Shown piece by piece: positions 27,415-36,667 of a stretch of 49,999 bases of DNA (position 1 is its first letter; every line of letters starts with the position of its first letter). The notes beneath the pieces were generated by a model, which was not told the DNA's origin, did not search any database, and saw only the letters and a program-made list of their open reading frames with translations. This DNA comes from Alphaproteobacteria bacterium (lineage in GTDB: Bacteria > Pseudomonadota > Alphaproteobacteria > RS24), in contig CATDDF010000118.1 in NCBI GenBank assembly GCA_949498175.1, positions 1-49,999 of the forward strand. The letters are read 5' to 3'. Made by a program: the position numbers and the translations under genes.

Positions 27415-28197
27415 ATGATAAGTTTCAAAACCCGCGCTGCTCTGTGGCGCGCTGCCCCTTTCGCGCTGATGGCAGCAGGGCTGTTTTCCCCGACACTATT
27501 GATGGCGCAATCTGCTGATCTGGCGATGGATGCGGCCGGCGAGAGCGCTGCGCCGGGCTTTTGGTCGCTCTTGTTTTCAAAAGGCGGTCTGGTGACATGG
27601 GTGATTGCCCTATTATCGGCGGTCGGCTTGCCGATTGCCGCGGTCAAACTTTATGAATTTTACCGCATGGATATTTTCCGCCCCTACGGCTTTGAGGAGG
27701 CGTTGAGCGATATGCGGCGTGGCAAAACGGCGGGGCTGGCAGCACGGCTCGACGCATTGGCGCATCCGGCTGCACCGCTTATTGCTTTTGCTTTGAGCCA
27801 AAGCGGCGGCGACCGCTTGACGGGGTCCGTGTTGCGCGAAGAATTGACGCGCCGCGCGCAATTTTTGGTGCGGCATTTATCGCGTCATATTTGGGTGCTG
27901 GAATTAATCGCCGCCTCGGCCCCGCTTTTCGGCCTATTGGGCACGGTGCTTGGCATGATCGTCGCTTTCCAAGGTGTCGGCCAGGGGGTCGGTGGCGCCG
28001 ATACGGCACTTCTCGCAGCCGGCATTTGGGAGGCGCTTTTGACGACGGCTTTCGGGCTTGGCGTCGCCTTGCCGTTTTCCATCCTCGCCGCCGTGTTCAA
28101 TAATGCGGTCGATGGGGTGCGCGATATGGTGGAAGATGCGCTGACCGAAATATTGGTGCGCGCCGATAACCGCAATGCGGCGCGCAGTGAGGAATAA
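27415..28197 (+). CDS. ExbB/TolQ-type proton channel protein with signal peptide
   Basis: MotA/TolQ/ExbB family stator. I chose ATG 27415, eight bases after GGAGG, which gives a cleavable-looking signal peptide (ISFKTRAALWRAAPFALMAAG to LLMAQS). Three membrane helices follow (about 54-75, 155-190 and 200-230). Conserved channel segments: APLFGLLGTVLGMIVAFQGV and GIWEALLTTAFGLGVALPFSILAAVF. A signal peptide and periplasmic N-terminal part resemble TtpC-like ExbB proteins of Vibrio TonB2-type systems more than E. coli ExbB. First gene of a five-gene unit (exbB, exbD, exbD, TonB-like vWA, helical repeat protein). Confidence 0.9.
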   Translation: MISFKTRAALWRAAPFALMAAGLFSPTLLMAQSADLAMDAAGESAAPGFWSLLFSKGGLVTWVIALLSAVGLPIAAVKLYEFYRMDIFRPYGFEEALSDMRRGKTAGLAARLDALAHPAAPLIAFALSQSGGDRLTGSVLREELTRRAQFLVRHLSRHIWVLELIAASAPLFGLLGTVLGMIVAFQGVGQGVGGADTALLAAGIWEALLTTAFGLGVALPFSILAAVFNNAVDGVRDMVEDALTEILVRADNRNAARSEE

Positions 28198-28200
28198 TCC

Positions 28201-28620
28201 ATGCAAATGACCCGCCGCCGCCGCCGCGCCGGATTTATGGGGCTGACGCCGCTCATTGACATGATTTTTCTGCTGCTCTTATTTTTTTTGCTGGGCTCGG
28301 ATTTCGTCACTTATGGGCAAAGCCGCCTCGCCCCGCCGCGCGGCTCCGGCGGTGACACCAGCGCCGCCCCGCCCGTGCTGATTACCTTGGCCGAAAACGG
28401 GGCGCTCAGTTGGAACGGCGCACCGGTCGATAAAGCGTTTGTGACCCGCGAAACCGCACGCCTGGTGGCGCTGAACGAAGAGCAGAGCATGGTGCTGATG
28501 CCGGCCGGCGCGGCCAATATTCAGCAAGTCAGCGAGATTATGGATGTGTTGCATCACGCCGGTGCGCGATCCATGACACTGGAGCGCGATGTGTTTGATA
28601 TTGATTTGGCGGATTTTTGA
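28201..28620 (+). CDS. ExbD/TolR-type protein 1 (intact membrane Asp)
   Basis: A short Arg-rich cytoplasmic tail (TRRRRRAGF) leads into one membrane helix, GLTPLIDMIFLLLLFFLLG, then a periplasmic domain to residue 139. Asp20 (codon 28258-28260) stands where ExbD and TolR carry the proton-accepting Asp essential for harvesting the proton-motive force. GAGGA precedes the ATG, three bases after the exbB-type stop. It probably forms the working half of the stator with the ExbB-type protein. The next gene is a paralogue with Asn at this place. Confidence 0.92.
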   Translation: MQMTRRRRRAGFMGLTPLIDMIFLLLLFFLLGSDFVTYGQSRLAPPRGSGGDTSAAPPVLITLAENGALSWNGAPVDKAFVTRETARLVALNEEQSMVLMPAGAANIQQVSEIMDVLHHAGARSMTLERDVFDIDLADF

Positions 28621-28621
28621 C

Positions 28622-29047
28622 ATGCAGCTGAAAGAAACGCGCCGAGACATTAAATCGATTGATTTGCTGCCGCTCATCAATGTCGTCTTCCTTTTGATCT
28701 TGTTCGTATTGATTGCCGGTCGCCCTTCGACCAATCATCCGGCGGGCCTTGAAGTGGCGCGCAGCACGGTTGAGACGGCGCATCAGGGGGCGGCGCTGTC
28801 GGTTTGGCTGAAACAAGATGACAGGTTTTATCTGTCCGAAAGCAAGCCCGTTACGTTGACCGAATTGGCTCAATTGGTCGACGAAAAAGGTTTGGCGGCG
28901 CAGGGCCTGCCCTTGGAATTGATTGCCGATCGGCGCGCCCATGCCAAACCGTTAATGGCGTTTCGCCGTGCCATGGCGCGCGCCGGTATCGGCGAAATAA
29001 GGCTGAAAACCGAATTTGCCGCACCGTCTGAGGCGGGTGGGGGCTGA
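28622..29047 (+). CDS. ExbD/TolR-type protein 2 (Asp replaced by Asn)
   Basis: Second ExbD/TolR-like protein: a cytoplasmic tail (QLKETRRDIKS), one membrane helix, LLPLINVVFLLILFVLIAG, and a periplasmic domain to residue 141. At the place of the proton-carrying Asp stands Asn20 (AAT, 28679-28681). Flanking pattern P-L-I-[D/N]-x2-F is otherwise kept, so this looks like loss of a function in an intact fold rather than a misreading. I chose ATG 28622, one base after the exbD1 stop; a longer frame back to 28589 overlaps exbD1. It may form a mixed dimer with the first ExbD. Confidence 0.88.
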   Translation: MQLKETRRDIKSIDLLPLINVVFLLILFVLIAGRPSTNHPAGLEVARSTVETAHQGAALSVWLKQDDRFYLSESKPVTLTELAQLVDEKGLAAQGLPLELIADRRAHAKPLMAFRRAMARAGIGEIRLKTEFAAPSEAGGG

Positions 29048-29062
29048 GCGTGAGGCGCCCGA

Positions 29063-30199
29063 ATGGATAAAAATGCCCAAAAAAGCGGCTGGTTTAGCCG
29101 GATGCGGGCGCGCCTTATTGCCGTGCCGAGGCGCGTTTGGCTGGCCCTTTTGGCGGCCTCCCTGGTGGCCCATATCATCGCCGTCGGGTTTGTTTTGGTG
29201 TTACTTTTTGGCGGCGAGCGCGGCGGTGGCGATGCCTCGGACAGTTTGGTTATTTCATCGGGCGAAGCGGCGCCCGAAGATATTGATCTCGACTTGCCGC
29301 AGAATATGCCGGTCGAAGTGCCGCGCATGGCCGAGGCCCAGCTTGATTTGTCAGAGCTTTTGGAAGTGCCTTTGGAAGCCGATTTCAATGATTTGATGAT
29401 GGATAATGCGCAAATGGCGGCGATTGCGCCGGCCATGCCGCTGCCCAGCGCTGCCGTCACCCAGCGTGCCATGTCGGGCGGCGGGCTGATTTCCGGCGTA
29501 CCGCAAAGCTTTGCCGATTATATTCAGCATTTACAAAAAACCGGCATTGATGTGGTGTTCGCCATTGATGCCACCGGCTCCATGGTCTGGGTGCATCGCA
29601 CGGTGCGCGAGCGGATGACGCAATTGGCGGCCTATGTGCGTGGGTTGGTGCCCTTGGCGCGTTTCGGCATTATCGCCTATCGCGATTATAATGATATTGA
29701 TTTCGTCACCCGCATTTCGCAGCCCAGTTTCGATATTGAGCGTGCGCGGCTTTTTATGGGCGGCATTGATGCTTTGGGCGGTGGCGACCATCCAGAAGCG
29801 GTAACGCAAGCCTTGCGCGACAGCGAAAATAGTATCGGCTGGCGCAGCGGCGCGCAGCGTGTTGTCATTATTATCGGCGATGCGCCCCCGCATGCGCGCG
29901 AATTGGCCGAGGCGGCGGAGATTGCCGAACGCTTTAAATCGCGCGGTGGCCGCCTGTCGCTTTTGGACAGTCGTGTTGAGGCCAATCGTGCCCTTTTGGG
30001 GCGCGGCAAGCCGACCGGCTCAGGTGTCGATTTGGTCAAGCAGGGTGTCATGCCGGTATTTCGAAGGCTGGCCCGTTTGGGCGGCGGCACGGCAGCCACT
30101 TTGGCGGCCGAGCGGCAATTGATGAAAACCCTGGCTCTGCTGATTTTCGACGATCGGTTTCACGATGAGTTGGCTCCGTTTCTGGCCAATTTGGAGTAA
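29063..30199 (+). CDS. TonB-like membrane anchor fused to a von Willebrand A domain
   Basis: The N-terminus (VPRRVWLALLAASLVAHIIAV) has one membrane helix with Ser33-x3-His37, the same spacing as the Ser16/His20 pair that TonB uses to contact ExbB-ExbD. A Gly/Asp-rich periplasmic linker (about 50-140, acidic) is followed by a vWA domain (about 155-378). The metal-binding MIDAS start is DATGSM (D-x-T-x-S variant), and family segments include FGIIAYRDYNDIDFV, GGGDHPEAV and VVIIIGDAPPHA. SD GAGG precedes ATG 29063. No TonB C-terminal domain is seen, so the vWA domain may take its place as the periplasmic effector. This is inference from motif and neighbours. Confidence 0.82.
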   Translation: MDKNAQKSGWFSRMRARLIAVPRRVWLALLAASLVAHIIAVGFVLVLLFGGERGGGDASDSLVISSGEAAPEDIDLDLPQNMPVEVPRMAEAQLDLSELLEVPLEADFNDLMMDNAQMAAIAPAMPLPSAAVTQRAMSGGGLISGVPQSFADYIQHLQKTGIDVVFAIDATGSMVWVHRTVRERMTQLAAYVRGLVPLARFGIIAYRDYNDIDFVTRISQPSFDIERARLFMGGIDALGGGDHPEAVTQALRDSENSIGWRSGAQRVVIIIGDAPPHARELAEAAEIAERFKSRGGRLSLLDSRVEANRALLGRGKPTGSGVDLVKQGVMPVFRRLARLGGGTAATLAAERQLMKTLALLIFDDRFHDELAPFLANLE

Positions 30200-30202
30200 G
30201 CC

Positions 30203-32491
30203 ATGCCGCGTTACCTCACCTTTTTCCTTTTGCTCTTCGCGCCGGTCACGGCACTGGCTTGCGGCGCGCCGTCGCATCTTTTGACCGCGCCACCGCAACA
30301 GATTTTGCGCGGGCTTGAAAAAAACAATGCGCCTTATCTGGCCGCTATGGATGATTATTCGATCGCCATGGAAGCCTGTTATGACGGCCCACAAGGGCCG
30401 TTGCAATTGGCGCCGCATGTGAAAGCGGCCCAGACTTTGCACATCAATATGGCGGCCATGCGCCGCTTGGCCGAAGATGCCGTGCGCGATAATGAGTTTT
30501 CCTATGAAGCGCTCTTATCGTCGCCGCTATGGGGCGATATTGAGGCCATGCGTGTGGCTGCTGCCTATAGCGAAGCGTGGGGTGCTTTGGCCATGGCGGT
30601 GCGCCAGATTTCGGCCGAAGACAAAAAACAAGCGCTCGCCGCCGCCACCAAAGCAATGCAGCAATTGACTTTCGAGTTCAAACATCCGGTTGTGGTACAG
30701 CGCGCCATGTATGGTTTGGCGACGGCACAAATTGAGGGCGGAGGTCTGGCATTGGCGGTGGCGACATTGACGCGGCTCAAGCAATCTTTGGCGCGCGGCG
30801 GTGACGCCGATTTCAAAAAATCGGTCGATGCATTTTATGCCCGCATTACGGCACCCGGCTATCAGCCGCCTGCCCCTTTATTTGAGAAGCCCGAAACCGG
30901 CATAGACCCGAATGGCCGTCTGGTTCTGACCGGCAAAGCCGGTGAGGATGCGGTCAAATTGGCGCGCATCGCCATGGGTGAGGCGCGTCCGGCATCGGAA
31001 ATTATCGGCATTTTGGAACCGGCCTTGCGCGGCACGCGCGACAGCGCCCGCGCCGCTTTGGCATTGATTGCGCGTGACCAGCTTTTGTTAAGGGCAATGG
31101 ATTATGCGCCCGGGCCGTCATTGCGGGTCATGCGGCGCGCCTTTGCCGATGGGCAATATGGCCAACTGGTTGCCAGCTGGCCCGATTTGAAACCCTATTA
31201 TCCGCTTCTGCCTGAAGGCTTGAAACGGCAGGTTGATTATCAGATGGGCGTAGCGCGGCTTAATTTGGGAGAACTGGCTTTGGCGCTTGACCATTTGCGC
31301 GCGGCCCGCAAAACCACACCGCCAGGCACTGAGGCGGTGCGCCTCGACAAGCTGATCGTATTGGCTCGCCTGTCCCTTGATAAGGTGCCCGATGCGCCGC
31401 GCATTGCCTTGGCCAAGCAATATATGCGCCCGGCCTCAAAAACACAAAAACCACGCGCCATTGATGATGCGCCGCCAACGCCGGAAGCGGCGCTTGATGA
31501 GATGCTCGATTTGCGCGCCCGTATTGTGCTGGCGCGCCATGCCGCGACGCAAGCCGATTGGGCGGCGGCTGACGGTTTTTTGACCGGCATCGGGCCGACG
31601 CAACCGGCCTATCAATTGTTTCTCGGCATGCGCGTGCGGCTTTTGGCCGAAGCGGTGCGCGGACGTATGAAGGAGGGCGAAAGCGCCAAAGATATAAGCA
31701 GCACGGCGCGCGGCGGCCATATTCTTTACCGGCTATGGCGCGACAGCGCGTGCCCGCCGGGTTGTCCCAAGAGCAATTATTTGGCCGTGCATCGCGCCGC
31801 TTTCGAGACCGCCCTTATGGGCAAGCTTCCGAGCACCGCATTCGGCTATGGTTGGGGCGGCTATGTTGAAGCCGGTGGCGACATCAAGCCATTTGTCGAA
31901 CGCGCTTTAGCCTATTTGGTCGATCAAGCCGATGCCGAGCGGCTTTTGGTATTATTGGAAAATGACAATGAAGAATTGGCCGCTTTTATTTTGAACCAAT
32001 GGAAAAGCCATTTGCGCGGGCGCGCCAAAAAGCCGGGTTTTGATGGCCGCTACCAATTTTTGGGCAGCCTGGCCGATATGCAGGGACGGCCCCAAGCGGT
32101 TCTGTTGGAAGCCTTGATTGAACATGATTTGGCGCAGGGTGACTTGGCCAACGCGCTGCTCCATGCCGAAGCTTTGGCGGCCGGTTTTCCCCGTCGCCCG
32201 TCGGCATGGTTTTGGCGCGCCGCCGCCCTGCAGGCCAATCAGCGCGGACTGGAAGCGGCGCGGGCCTTGTCATCATTGGCGCAGCGCACGCCGTCAGATG
32301 ATCCCGTCGGCATGGGTGCGCGGCTCGGTCTTGCCGCTCTGTTTGTTGAATTGGAGCGCGGCGCGCAAGCATGTGCCATGCGGGAAAAAATATTCTCGCG
32401 GCCACAAGCCGGCGCGCATTGGCGCGCGGCGGCAAAGGTTTTTCCGCCGTTGAACGATTGGCAAAAAACCATAGATGATTTTTGCCGCTAA
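30203..32491 (+). CDS. Large exported helical-repeat (TPR-like) protein of unknown function
   Basis: 762 residues. A signal peptide (PRYLTFFLLLFAPVTALA, with ALA before Cys) points to the periplasm; the site does not fit a lipobox well. The rest is almost entirely helical, with TPR- or SEL1-like stretches (for example MGVARLNLGELALALDHLRAARKTT near 345-370 and LANALLHAEALAAGFPRRPSAWFWRAAALQ near 650). Scattered Cys residues, including CPPGC near 515, could form disulfides. It starts three bases after the vWA gene, with GGAG upstream, and is the last gene before the convergent purH. TonB2-type clusters of vibrios also end in a TPR protein. Confidence 0.8.
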   Translation: MPRYLTFFLLLFAPVTALACGAPSHLLTAPPQQILRGLEKNNAPYLAAMDDYSIAMEACYDGPQGPLQLAPHVKAAQTLHINMAAMRRLAEDAVRDNEFSYEALLSSPLWGDIEAMRVAAAYSEAWGALAMAVRQISAEDKKQALAAATKAMQQLTFEFKHPVVVQRAMYGLATAQIEGGGLALAVATLTRLKQSLARGGDADFKKSVDAFYARITAPGYQPPAPLFEKPETGIDPNGRLVLTGKAGEDAVKLARIAMGEARPASEIIGILEPALRGTRDSARAALALIARDQLLLRAMDYAPGPSLRVMRRAFADGQYGQLVASWPDLKPYYPLLPEGLKRQVDYQMGVARLNLGELALALDHLRAARKTTPPGTEAVRLDKLIVLARLSLDKVPDAPRIALAKQYMRPASKTQKPRAIDDAPPTPEAALDEMLDLRARIVLARHAATQADWAAADGFLTGIGPTQPAYQLFLGMRVRLLAEAVRGRMKEGESAKDISSTARGGHILYRLWRDSACPPGCPKSNYLAVHRAAFETALMGKLPSTAFGYGWGGYVEAGGDIKPFVERALAYLVDQADAERLLVLLENDNEELAAFILNQWKSHLRGRAKKPGFDGRYQFLGSLADMQGRPQAVLLEALIEHDLAQGDLANALLHAEALAAGFPRRPSAWFWRAAALQANQRGLEAARALSSLAQRTPSDDPVGMGARLGLAALFVELERGAQACAMREKIFSRPQAGAHWRAAAKVFPPLNDWQKTIDDFCR

Positions 32492-32501
32492 CCGCCCGCT
32501 G

Positions 32502-34082
32502 CTAATGGCGGAAATGGCGCATGCCGGTAAACAACATGGCGAGACCGGCCTCATCGGCGGCGGCAATGACTTCTTCATCGCGTATTGAGCCGCCCGGCTG
32601 GATGATCGCCGTGGCCCCCGCTTGGGCCGCGCTCAACAGACCATCGGCAAAGGGGAAGAAAGCGTCGGAGGCAACCACTGAGCCTTCCGCCAAAGGCGCT
32701 GACGCGCCGCACGCTTCGGCTGCATCGGCGCTCTTGCGCGCGGCAATGCGCGAGCTGTCCAGTCGGCTCATTTGTCCCGCCCCAATGCCGACCGTGGCTT
32801 GCTCTTTCACATAGACAATGGCATTGGATTTGACGTGTTTGGCGACGCGCCAAGCGAACAGCAAGTCTTGCATTTCGGCGGCGCTTGGCTGCCTTTTGGT
32901 GACGCAGCTCACATCGTCAATGCCAATATGGCCATTATCGCGATTCTGCACCAAATAACCGCCCGCCACATTGCGCACAGACAGGCCGTCATCATGCGGC
33001 GCCGGCAGACCGTCGGTCAGCAACAGGCGCAGGTTTTTCTTGGCGGCAATAATCTCGCACGCTGCCTTATCGGCATCGGGGGCGATAATCACTTCGGTGA
33101 AAATATCGCTGATCGCTTCTGCCGTCGGCGCGTCAAGTTTTTGGTTCATGGCTATAATGCCGCCAAAAGCCGAGACCGGATCGCAGCGCAGCGCTTTGGC
33201 AAAAGCGTCGGCTGCTGTCTCGCCAAGGGCGACGCCGCATGGATTGGCGTGTTTGATAATGGCGCAAGCAAACGCGTCCCGGTCCATTTCGCTGACCAAT
33301 TCAAACGCCGCATCCGTGTCATTAATGTTATTATAGGACAAAGCTTTGCCTTGAATTTGCCGCGCCGTGGCAACGCCTTTGCGTGGCTTGTCACCGGCAT
33401 AAAAACCGGCTTGCTGGTGCGGGTTTTCGCCATAGCGCAAAGCTTGATTGAGCTTGCCGCCAAAGGCGCGATAGGGCGGCATGGCAATATCAAGCGCACC
33501 GGCCATCCAATTGGAGATCGCCGCGTCATAGGCCGCAGTGCGGGCATAGGCTTTTTGCGCCAGGCGGCGTCGCAGGCTTTGCGTCGTGCCGCCCTCGGCC
33601 AATGCCGCCAGCACCTCGTCATAATCATCATTATCAATCAGCACGGCGACATCTTCATGGTTTTTTGCCGCGGCGCGGATCATGGCCGGCCCGCCAATGT
33701 CGATATTTTCAACGCAAGCGGCATAATCGCCGCCGCCGGCAACCGTCGCTTCAAACGGGTAAAGATTGACCACCAGCAAATCAATCGGAACAATGGCATG
33801 GGCCTGCATGGCCGCTTGATGGTCTTGATTGTCGCGTATTGCCAGCAACCCGCCATGCACCATGGGATGCAATGTCTTGACGCGGCCATCCATCATTTCG
33901 GGAAAGCCGGTCAGTTCGGAGACATCTTTGACCGCCAGGCCGTGTTCCGCCAAAAGCGCCGCCGTGCCGCCGGTCGATATCAGTTCGACGCCAAGCGCCA
34001 CCAGTTTTTCGGCAAATGCGACAATGCCGTCCTTATCGGAGACCGATAGGAGGGCGCGGTGAACGGGTTTTACATCAGACAT
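32502..34082 (-). CDS. purH: PurH, bifunctional AICAR transformylase / IMP cyclohydrolase
   Basis: Catalyses the last two steps of IMP synthesis. The N-terminal MGS-like IMP cyclohydrolase domain (1-200) shows [35 protein letters not shown] and [19 protein letters not shown]. The C-terminal AICAR transformylase domain has the KHANPCG motif and NPHQQAGFY. 526 residues is normal. It is transcribed leftwards after rsmB, rpe and the heparinase-like gene, and ends ten bases from the convergent helical-repeat gene. Identity is certain. Confidence 0.97.
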   Translation of the reverse strand: MSDVKPVHRALLSVSDKDGIVAFAEKLVALGVELISTGGTAALLAEHGLAVKDVSELTGFPEMMDGRVKTLHPMVHGGLLAIRDNQDHQAAMQAHAIVPIDLLVVNLYPFEATVAGGGDYAACVENIDIGGPAMIRAAAKNHEDVAVLIDNDDYDEVLAALAEGGTTQSLRRRLAQKAYARTAAYDAAISNWMAGALDIAMPPYRAFGGKLNQALRYGENPHQQAGFYAGDKPRKGVATARQIQGKALSYNNINDTDAAFELVSEMDRDAFACAIIKHANPCGVALGETAADAFAKALRCDPVSAFGGIIAMNQKLDAPTAEAISDIFTEVIIAPDADKAACEIIAAKKNLRLLLTDGLPAPHDDGLSVRNVAGGYLVQNRDNGHIGIDDVSCVTKRQPSAAEMQDLLFAWRVAKHVKSNAIVYVKEQATVGIGAGQMSRLDSSRIAARKSADAAEACGASAPLAEGSVVASDAFFPFADGLLSAAQAGATAIIQPGGSIRDEEVIAAADEAGLAMLFTGMRHFRH

Positions 34083-34122
34083 TCGGGTTCCTCTTGCTTT
34101 CTAAATCAAGTGCGTTTCCATG

Positions 34123-35847
34123 TTAGCGCCGCCGCCGCACCGTCTGCCGACCGGCATAGCGCAGCGCCCAACGTATCAGCGTGTCGCCATGCGCCAACCT
34201 GCCCTGCACCGACAATTGTTGGCAGCGTTGCGGTATGCCGCTTTGTCCCATATAGACGCTTTCTTCTATCTTCAGCGGCGTGGTTGCGGCGCTGGCGAGG
34301 CGAAACTGCCAGCCATGACCGCTTGGTGTCAGCAGCAAAACCGCATCACCGCCGCCTTGCAGGCTGGCTTTGACTTGCGGGTGAAGGTGAAAGCGCAAAT
34401 GAAATCCTGCCCCTTCCAAAGGGCGATGGTTCATATCGGCGAGCAGCATATCCTCGCCACGAATATCCTCGCCCGCCGCATCGATGAAAAAGCGACGATT
34501 ATGGCGCACGCCATGAGTGTCGAGAAAAATCGCATGGCTGGTTTCCAGCCAAATGCCGGTTTTGTCTTCAACGCGGCGGCCGGTGACGTGCCAGGCCTCG
34601 CCCTTGACGCGCGGACCGAGCCGTTTGGCGGCCAAGCCCTGGCGTAAAAACGGGTCCGTCACATCGGCGTCAAAAGCCAATGTCGAATGCGCCGCCAAAC
34701 CGCGCGCCGCCAATTGCCAATCCCTGCCATGCACCAAATTGGGGCCGCAATTGACAATCAGCCGATCGCCGCCATGGCTCATTTCAAAGGCCAAAGGGGC
34801 GGCATGGGCGGCAATGGAATGCGCACCGCGTGGCGCATCGCCGACATCGACCAGCACACAGGCGTCTCCAGCATCGAGGCGCTGATAGCCGCTTTTCTGG
34901 GCGAAACTGATCGGCTTGGCGGCTTTATCGGTAACTGCATTAAGGGCTGCGGCATCGCCTTCCAGCCCGCCGTGAAACACCGCCAGACGGCCGTCCTTAT
35001 GACGCAGCATGGCCAAAAGGGTTTGCATATTTTGCCGCGCTGAAACAATCGAAGTCGGCAATGCCACTTGCCGCGCCTCCAGCACCACTTCCAAAGCCAA
35101 AAGATCGGACAGTAAATCGGCCAAAAGCGCCGGATTGCGCGACGCGTGCCCGCCATCGGGGAGAATTTGGCGGCGTATTTCGCGGTCCAATAAATCCATA
35201 GCGCGGCGTAAAATCTGCCCCTGTTGTGGCAAGGCGCAAGCCGCCAAGGCCAGCCCCAAAGCGCCTTGCAAGCGGTCAACGCCGTCATCGCACTGACCGA
35301 CCAATTTTTCCAACCAACGTGTTTGCGCTGAAAAGCTGGCATGAATGCGCGCCAAGGCCTGCCCGTCAAAGCCGCTTTTGACTTGCGAGAGCGCTTGCGC
35401 CCAGCGCATCAACCGCCGCCCGACCAAAGCCGGGCGCATTGGCGCGCGCTGATAAAGATAGGGCCCCAGCACCCAATGCAATATGGCTTGCCGCACCGCC
35501 TTATGGCCGCCGCCATCGGCCACGGCCAAGACATCGGGCAGCCAGACAAATTCATGCAGGCTGTCGCGCCAATCGGCGCTGGGCGGCGTCAGGTCAAACG
35601 GCAAATGGCCAGGCCCGCGCAACACCCCGCCGCGCAAGGAATAATCACCGGCCAGCCAGCTTTCGCCGCGCAATGGATTGCCGGGGCGCAAATCGGCCGG
35701 ATAATCAAATTGGGTCGGCTCATTGGCGCCGCGCCAGAGGCCGCGCGCCAAAGGCGAACGGTAAAAGGAAAATGTTAGATTTTGCCGCAGCCGCGCAAAT
35801 GTGGCGGAAAGCGTTTCAAAGCGCGAGGCAAGACGCGCGCGCGCCAT
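34123..35847 (-). CDS. Heparinase II/III-like protein
   Basis: 574 residues with the heparinase II/III family layout: an N-terminal alpha barrel (about 60-330) and a C-terminal beta-sandwich (LAFEMSHGGDRLIVNCGPN, HSTLAFDADVTDPFLRQGLA). No clear signal peptide was seen. The gene is regularly found between rpe/rsmB and purH in alphaproteobacteria. The ATG overlaps the rpe stop by one base (TAATG). Substrate unknown; not necessarily heparin-like. Confidence 0.83.
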   Translation of the reverse strand: MARARLASRFETLSATFARLRQNLTFSFYRSPLARGLWRGANEPTQFDYPADLRPGNPLRGESWLAGDYSLRGGVLRGPGHLPFDLTPPSADWRDSLHEFVWLPDVLAVADGGGHKAVRQAILHWVLGPYLYQRAPMRPALVGRRLMRWAQALSQVKSGFDGQALARIHASFSAQTRWLEKLVGQCDDGVDRLQGALGLALAACALPQQGQILRRAMDLLDREIRRQILPDGGHASRNPALLADLLSDLLALEVVLEARQVALPTSIVSARQNMQTLLAMLRHKDGRLAVFHGGLEGDAAALNAVTDKAAKPISFAQKSGYQRLDAGDACVLVDVGDAPRGAHSIAAHAAPLAFEMSHGGDRLIVNCGPNLVHGRDWQLAARGLAAHSTLAFDADVTDPFLRQGLAAKRLGPRVKGEAWHVTGRRVEDKTGIWLETSHAIFLDTHGVRHNRRFFIDAAGEDIRGEDMLLADMNHRPLEGAGFHLRFHLHPQVKASLQGGGDAVLLLTPSGHGWQFRLASAATTPLKIEESVYMGQSGIPQRCQQLSVQGRLAHGDTLIRWALRYAGRQTVRRRR

Positions 35848-36512
35848 TAAACCCCCGCGCTGCGCAAGGCGGCAATATTTTCGGCATATTTCTGAGGCCC
35901 GCCCTGAAAGGTCGCCGTGCCGGCCACCAGCATGCTGGCACCGGCAGCAATCACCTTGCCTGCAGTTTCGCGATTGACACCGCCATCTACCTCAAGCTCA
36001 ATACCGCGGCCTGATGCATCAATCATGGCGCGCAAGGTTTTAATCTTGTCGAGCTGGCTTTCAATAAAGCTTTGGCCACCAAAGCCCGGATTGACCGACA
36101 TGACAAGAATAAGGTCAATATCACCCATCAGACTGTCGAGCACGGATACCGAGGTGGCCGGATTGAGCGACACGCCGACTTTGCAACCGGCAGCGCGAAT
36201 GGCTTGCGCCGTGCGGTGCGGATGCGGCCCGGCCTCGGGGTGAAAAGTGATAATCTCGGCACCGGCCTCGGCAAAGGCGGTGATATAGGGGTCGACCGGC
36301 GCAATCATCAAATGCACATCCAAAGGCTTTGAGGCGTGCGGGTGAATGGCTTTCACCACATCAGGGCCAATGGTCAGATTGGGCACAAAATGCCCGTCCA
36401 TCACATCGACATGCACATAATCGCAGCCGGCCTCACAAATGGCGGCGACTTCTTCGCCGAGCCGCGCAAAATCGGCGGAAAGAATGGAAGGAGAAATTTT
36501 GACGTCTGTCAT
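35847..36512 (-). CDS. rpe: Rpe, ribulose-phosphate 3-epimerase
   Basis: TIM-barrel epimerase of the pentose phosphate pathway. Motifs: ISPSILSADFARLGEEV at the start, DYVHVDVMDGHFVPNLTIGP with metal-binding His/Asp, VMSVNPGFGGQSFI and ELEVDGGVNRETA. 221 residues is typical. It lies between rsmB and the heparinase-like gene, with a 155-base upstream gap that should hold its promoter; no clear promoter or strong ribosome-binding site stands out. Confidence 0.97.
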   Translation of the reverse strand: MTDVKISPSILSADFARLGEEVAAICEAGCDYVHVDVMDGHFVPNLTIGPDVVKAIHPHASKPLDVHLMIAPVDPYITAFAEAGAEIITFHPEAGPHPHRTAQAIRAAGCKVGVSLNPATSVSVLDSLMGDIDLILVMSVNPGFGGQSFIESQLDKIKTLRAMIDASGRGIELEVDGGVNRETAGKVIAAGASMLVAGTATFQGGPQKYAENIAALRSAGV

Positions 36513-36667
36513 TCGTCTTTAACCCGTCTTAAGGTGCCGATTAAGTGTCTCCGCACGCCGTGTCACTTGTTATTTTCTGTAAAGCGTTTTGGCGCAAACG
36601 ACAAGCATATGCATGGCCAAAGCGCGGCAATTGAGGCGCTTATTCAGAGGTTTTTGGTGCTTCAGGC

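Noticed and set aside
32772-34049. 425-codon plus-strand frame opposite purH
   Set aside because: Long only because of purH codon use on the other strand. The translated sequence is basic and low in known motifs, while purH is unmistakable.
34123-36014. Several long plus-strand frames opposite the heparinase and rpe genes
   Set aside because: Same cause: antisense of real genes, no motifs, no start signals.
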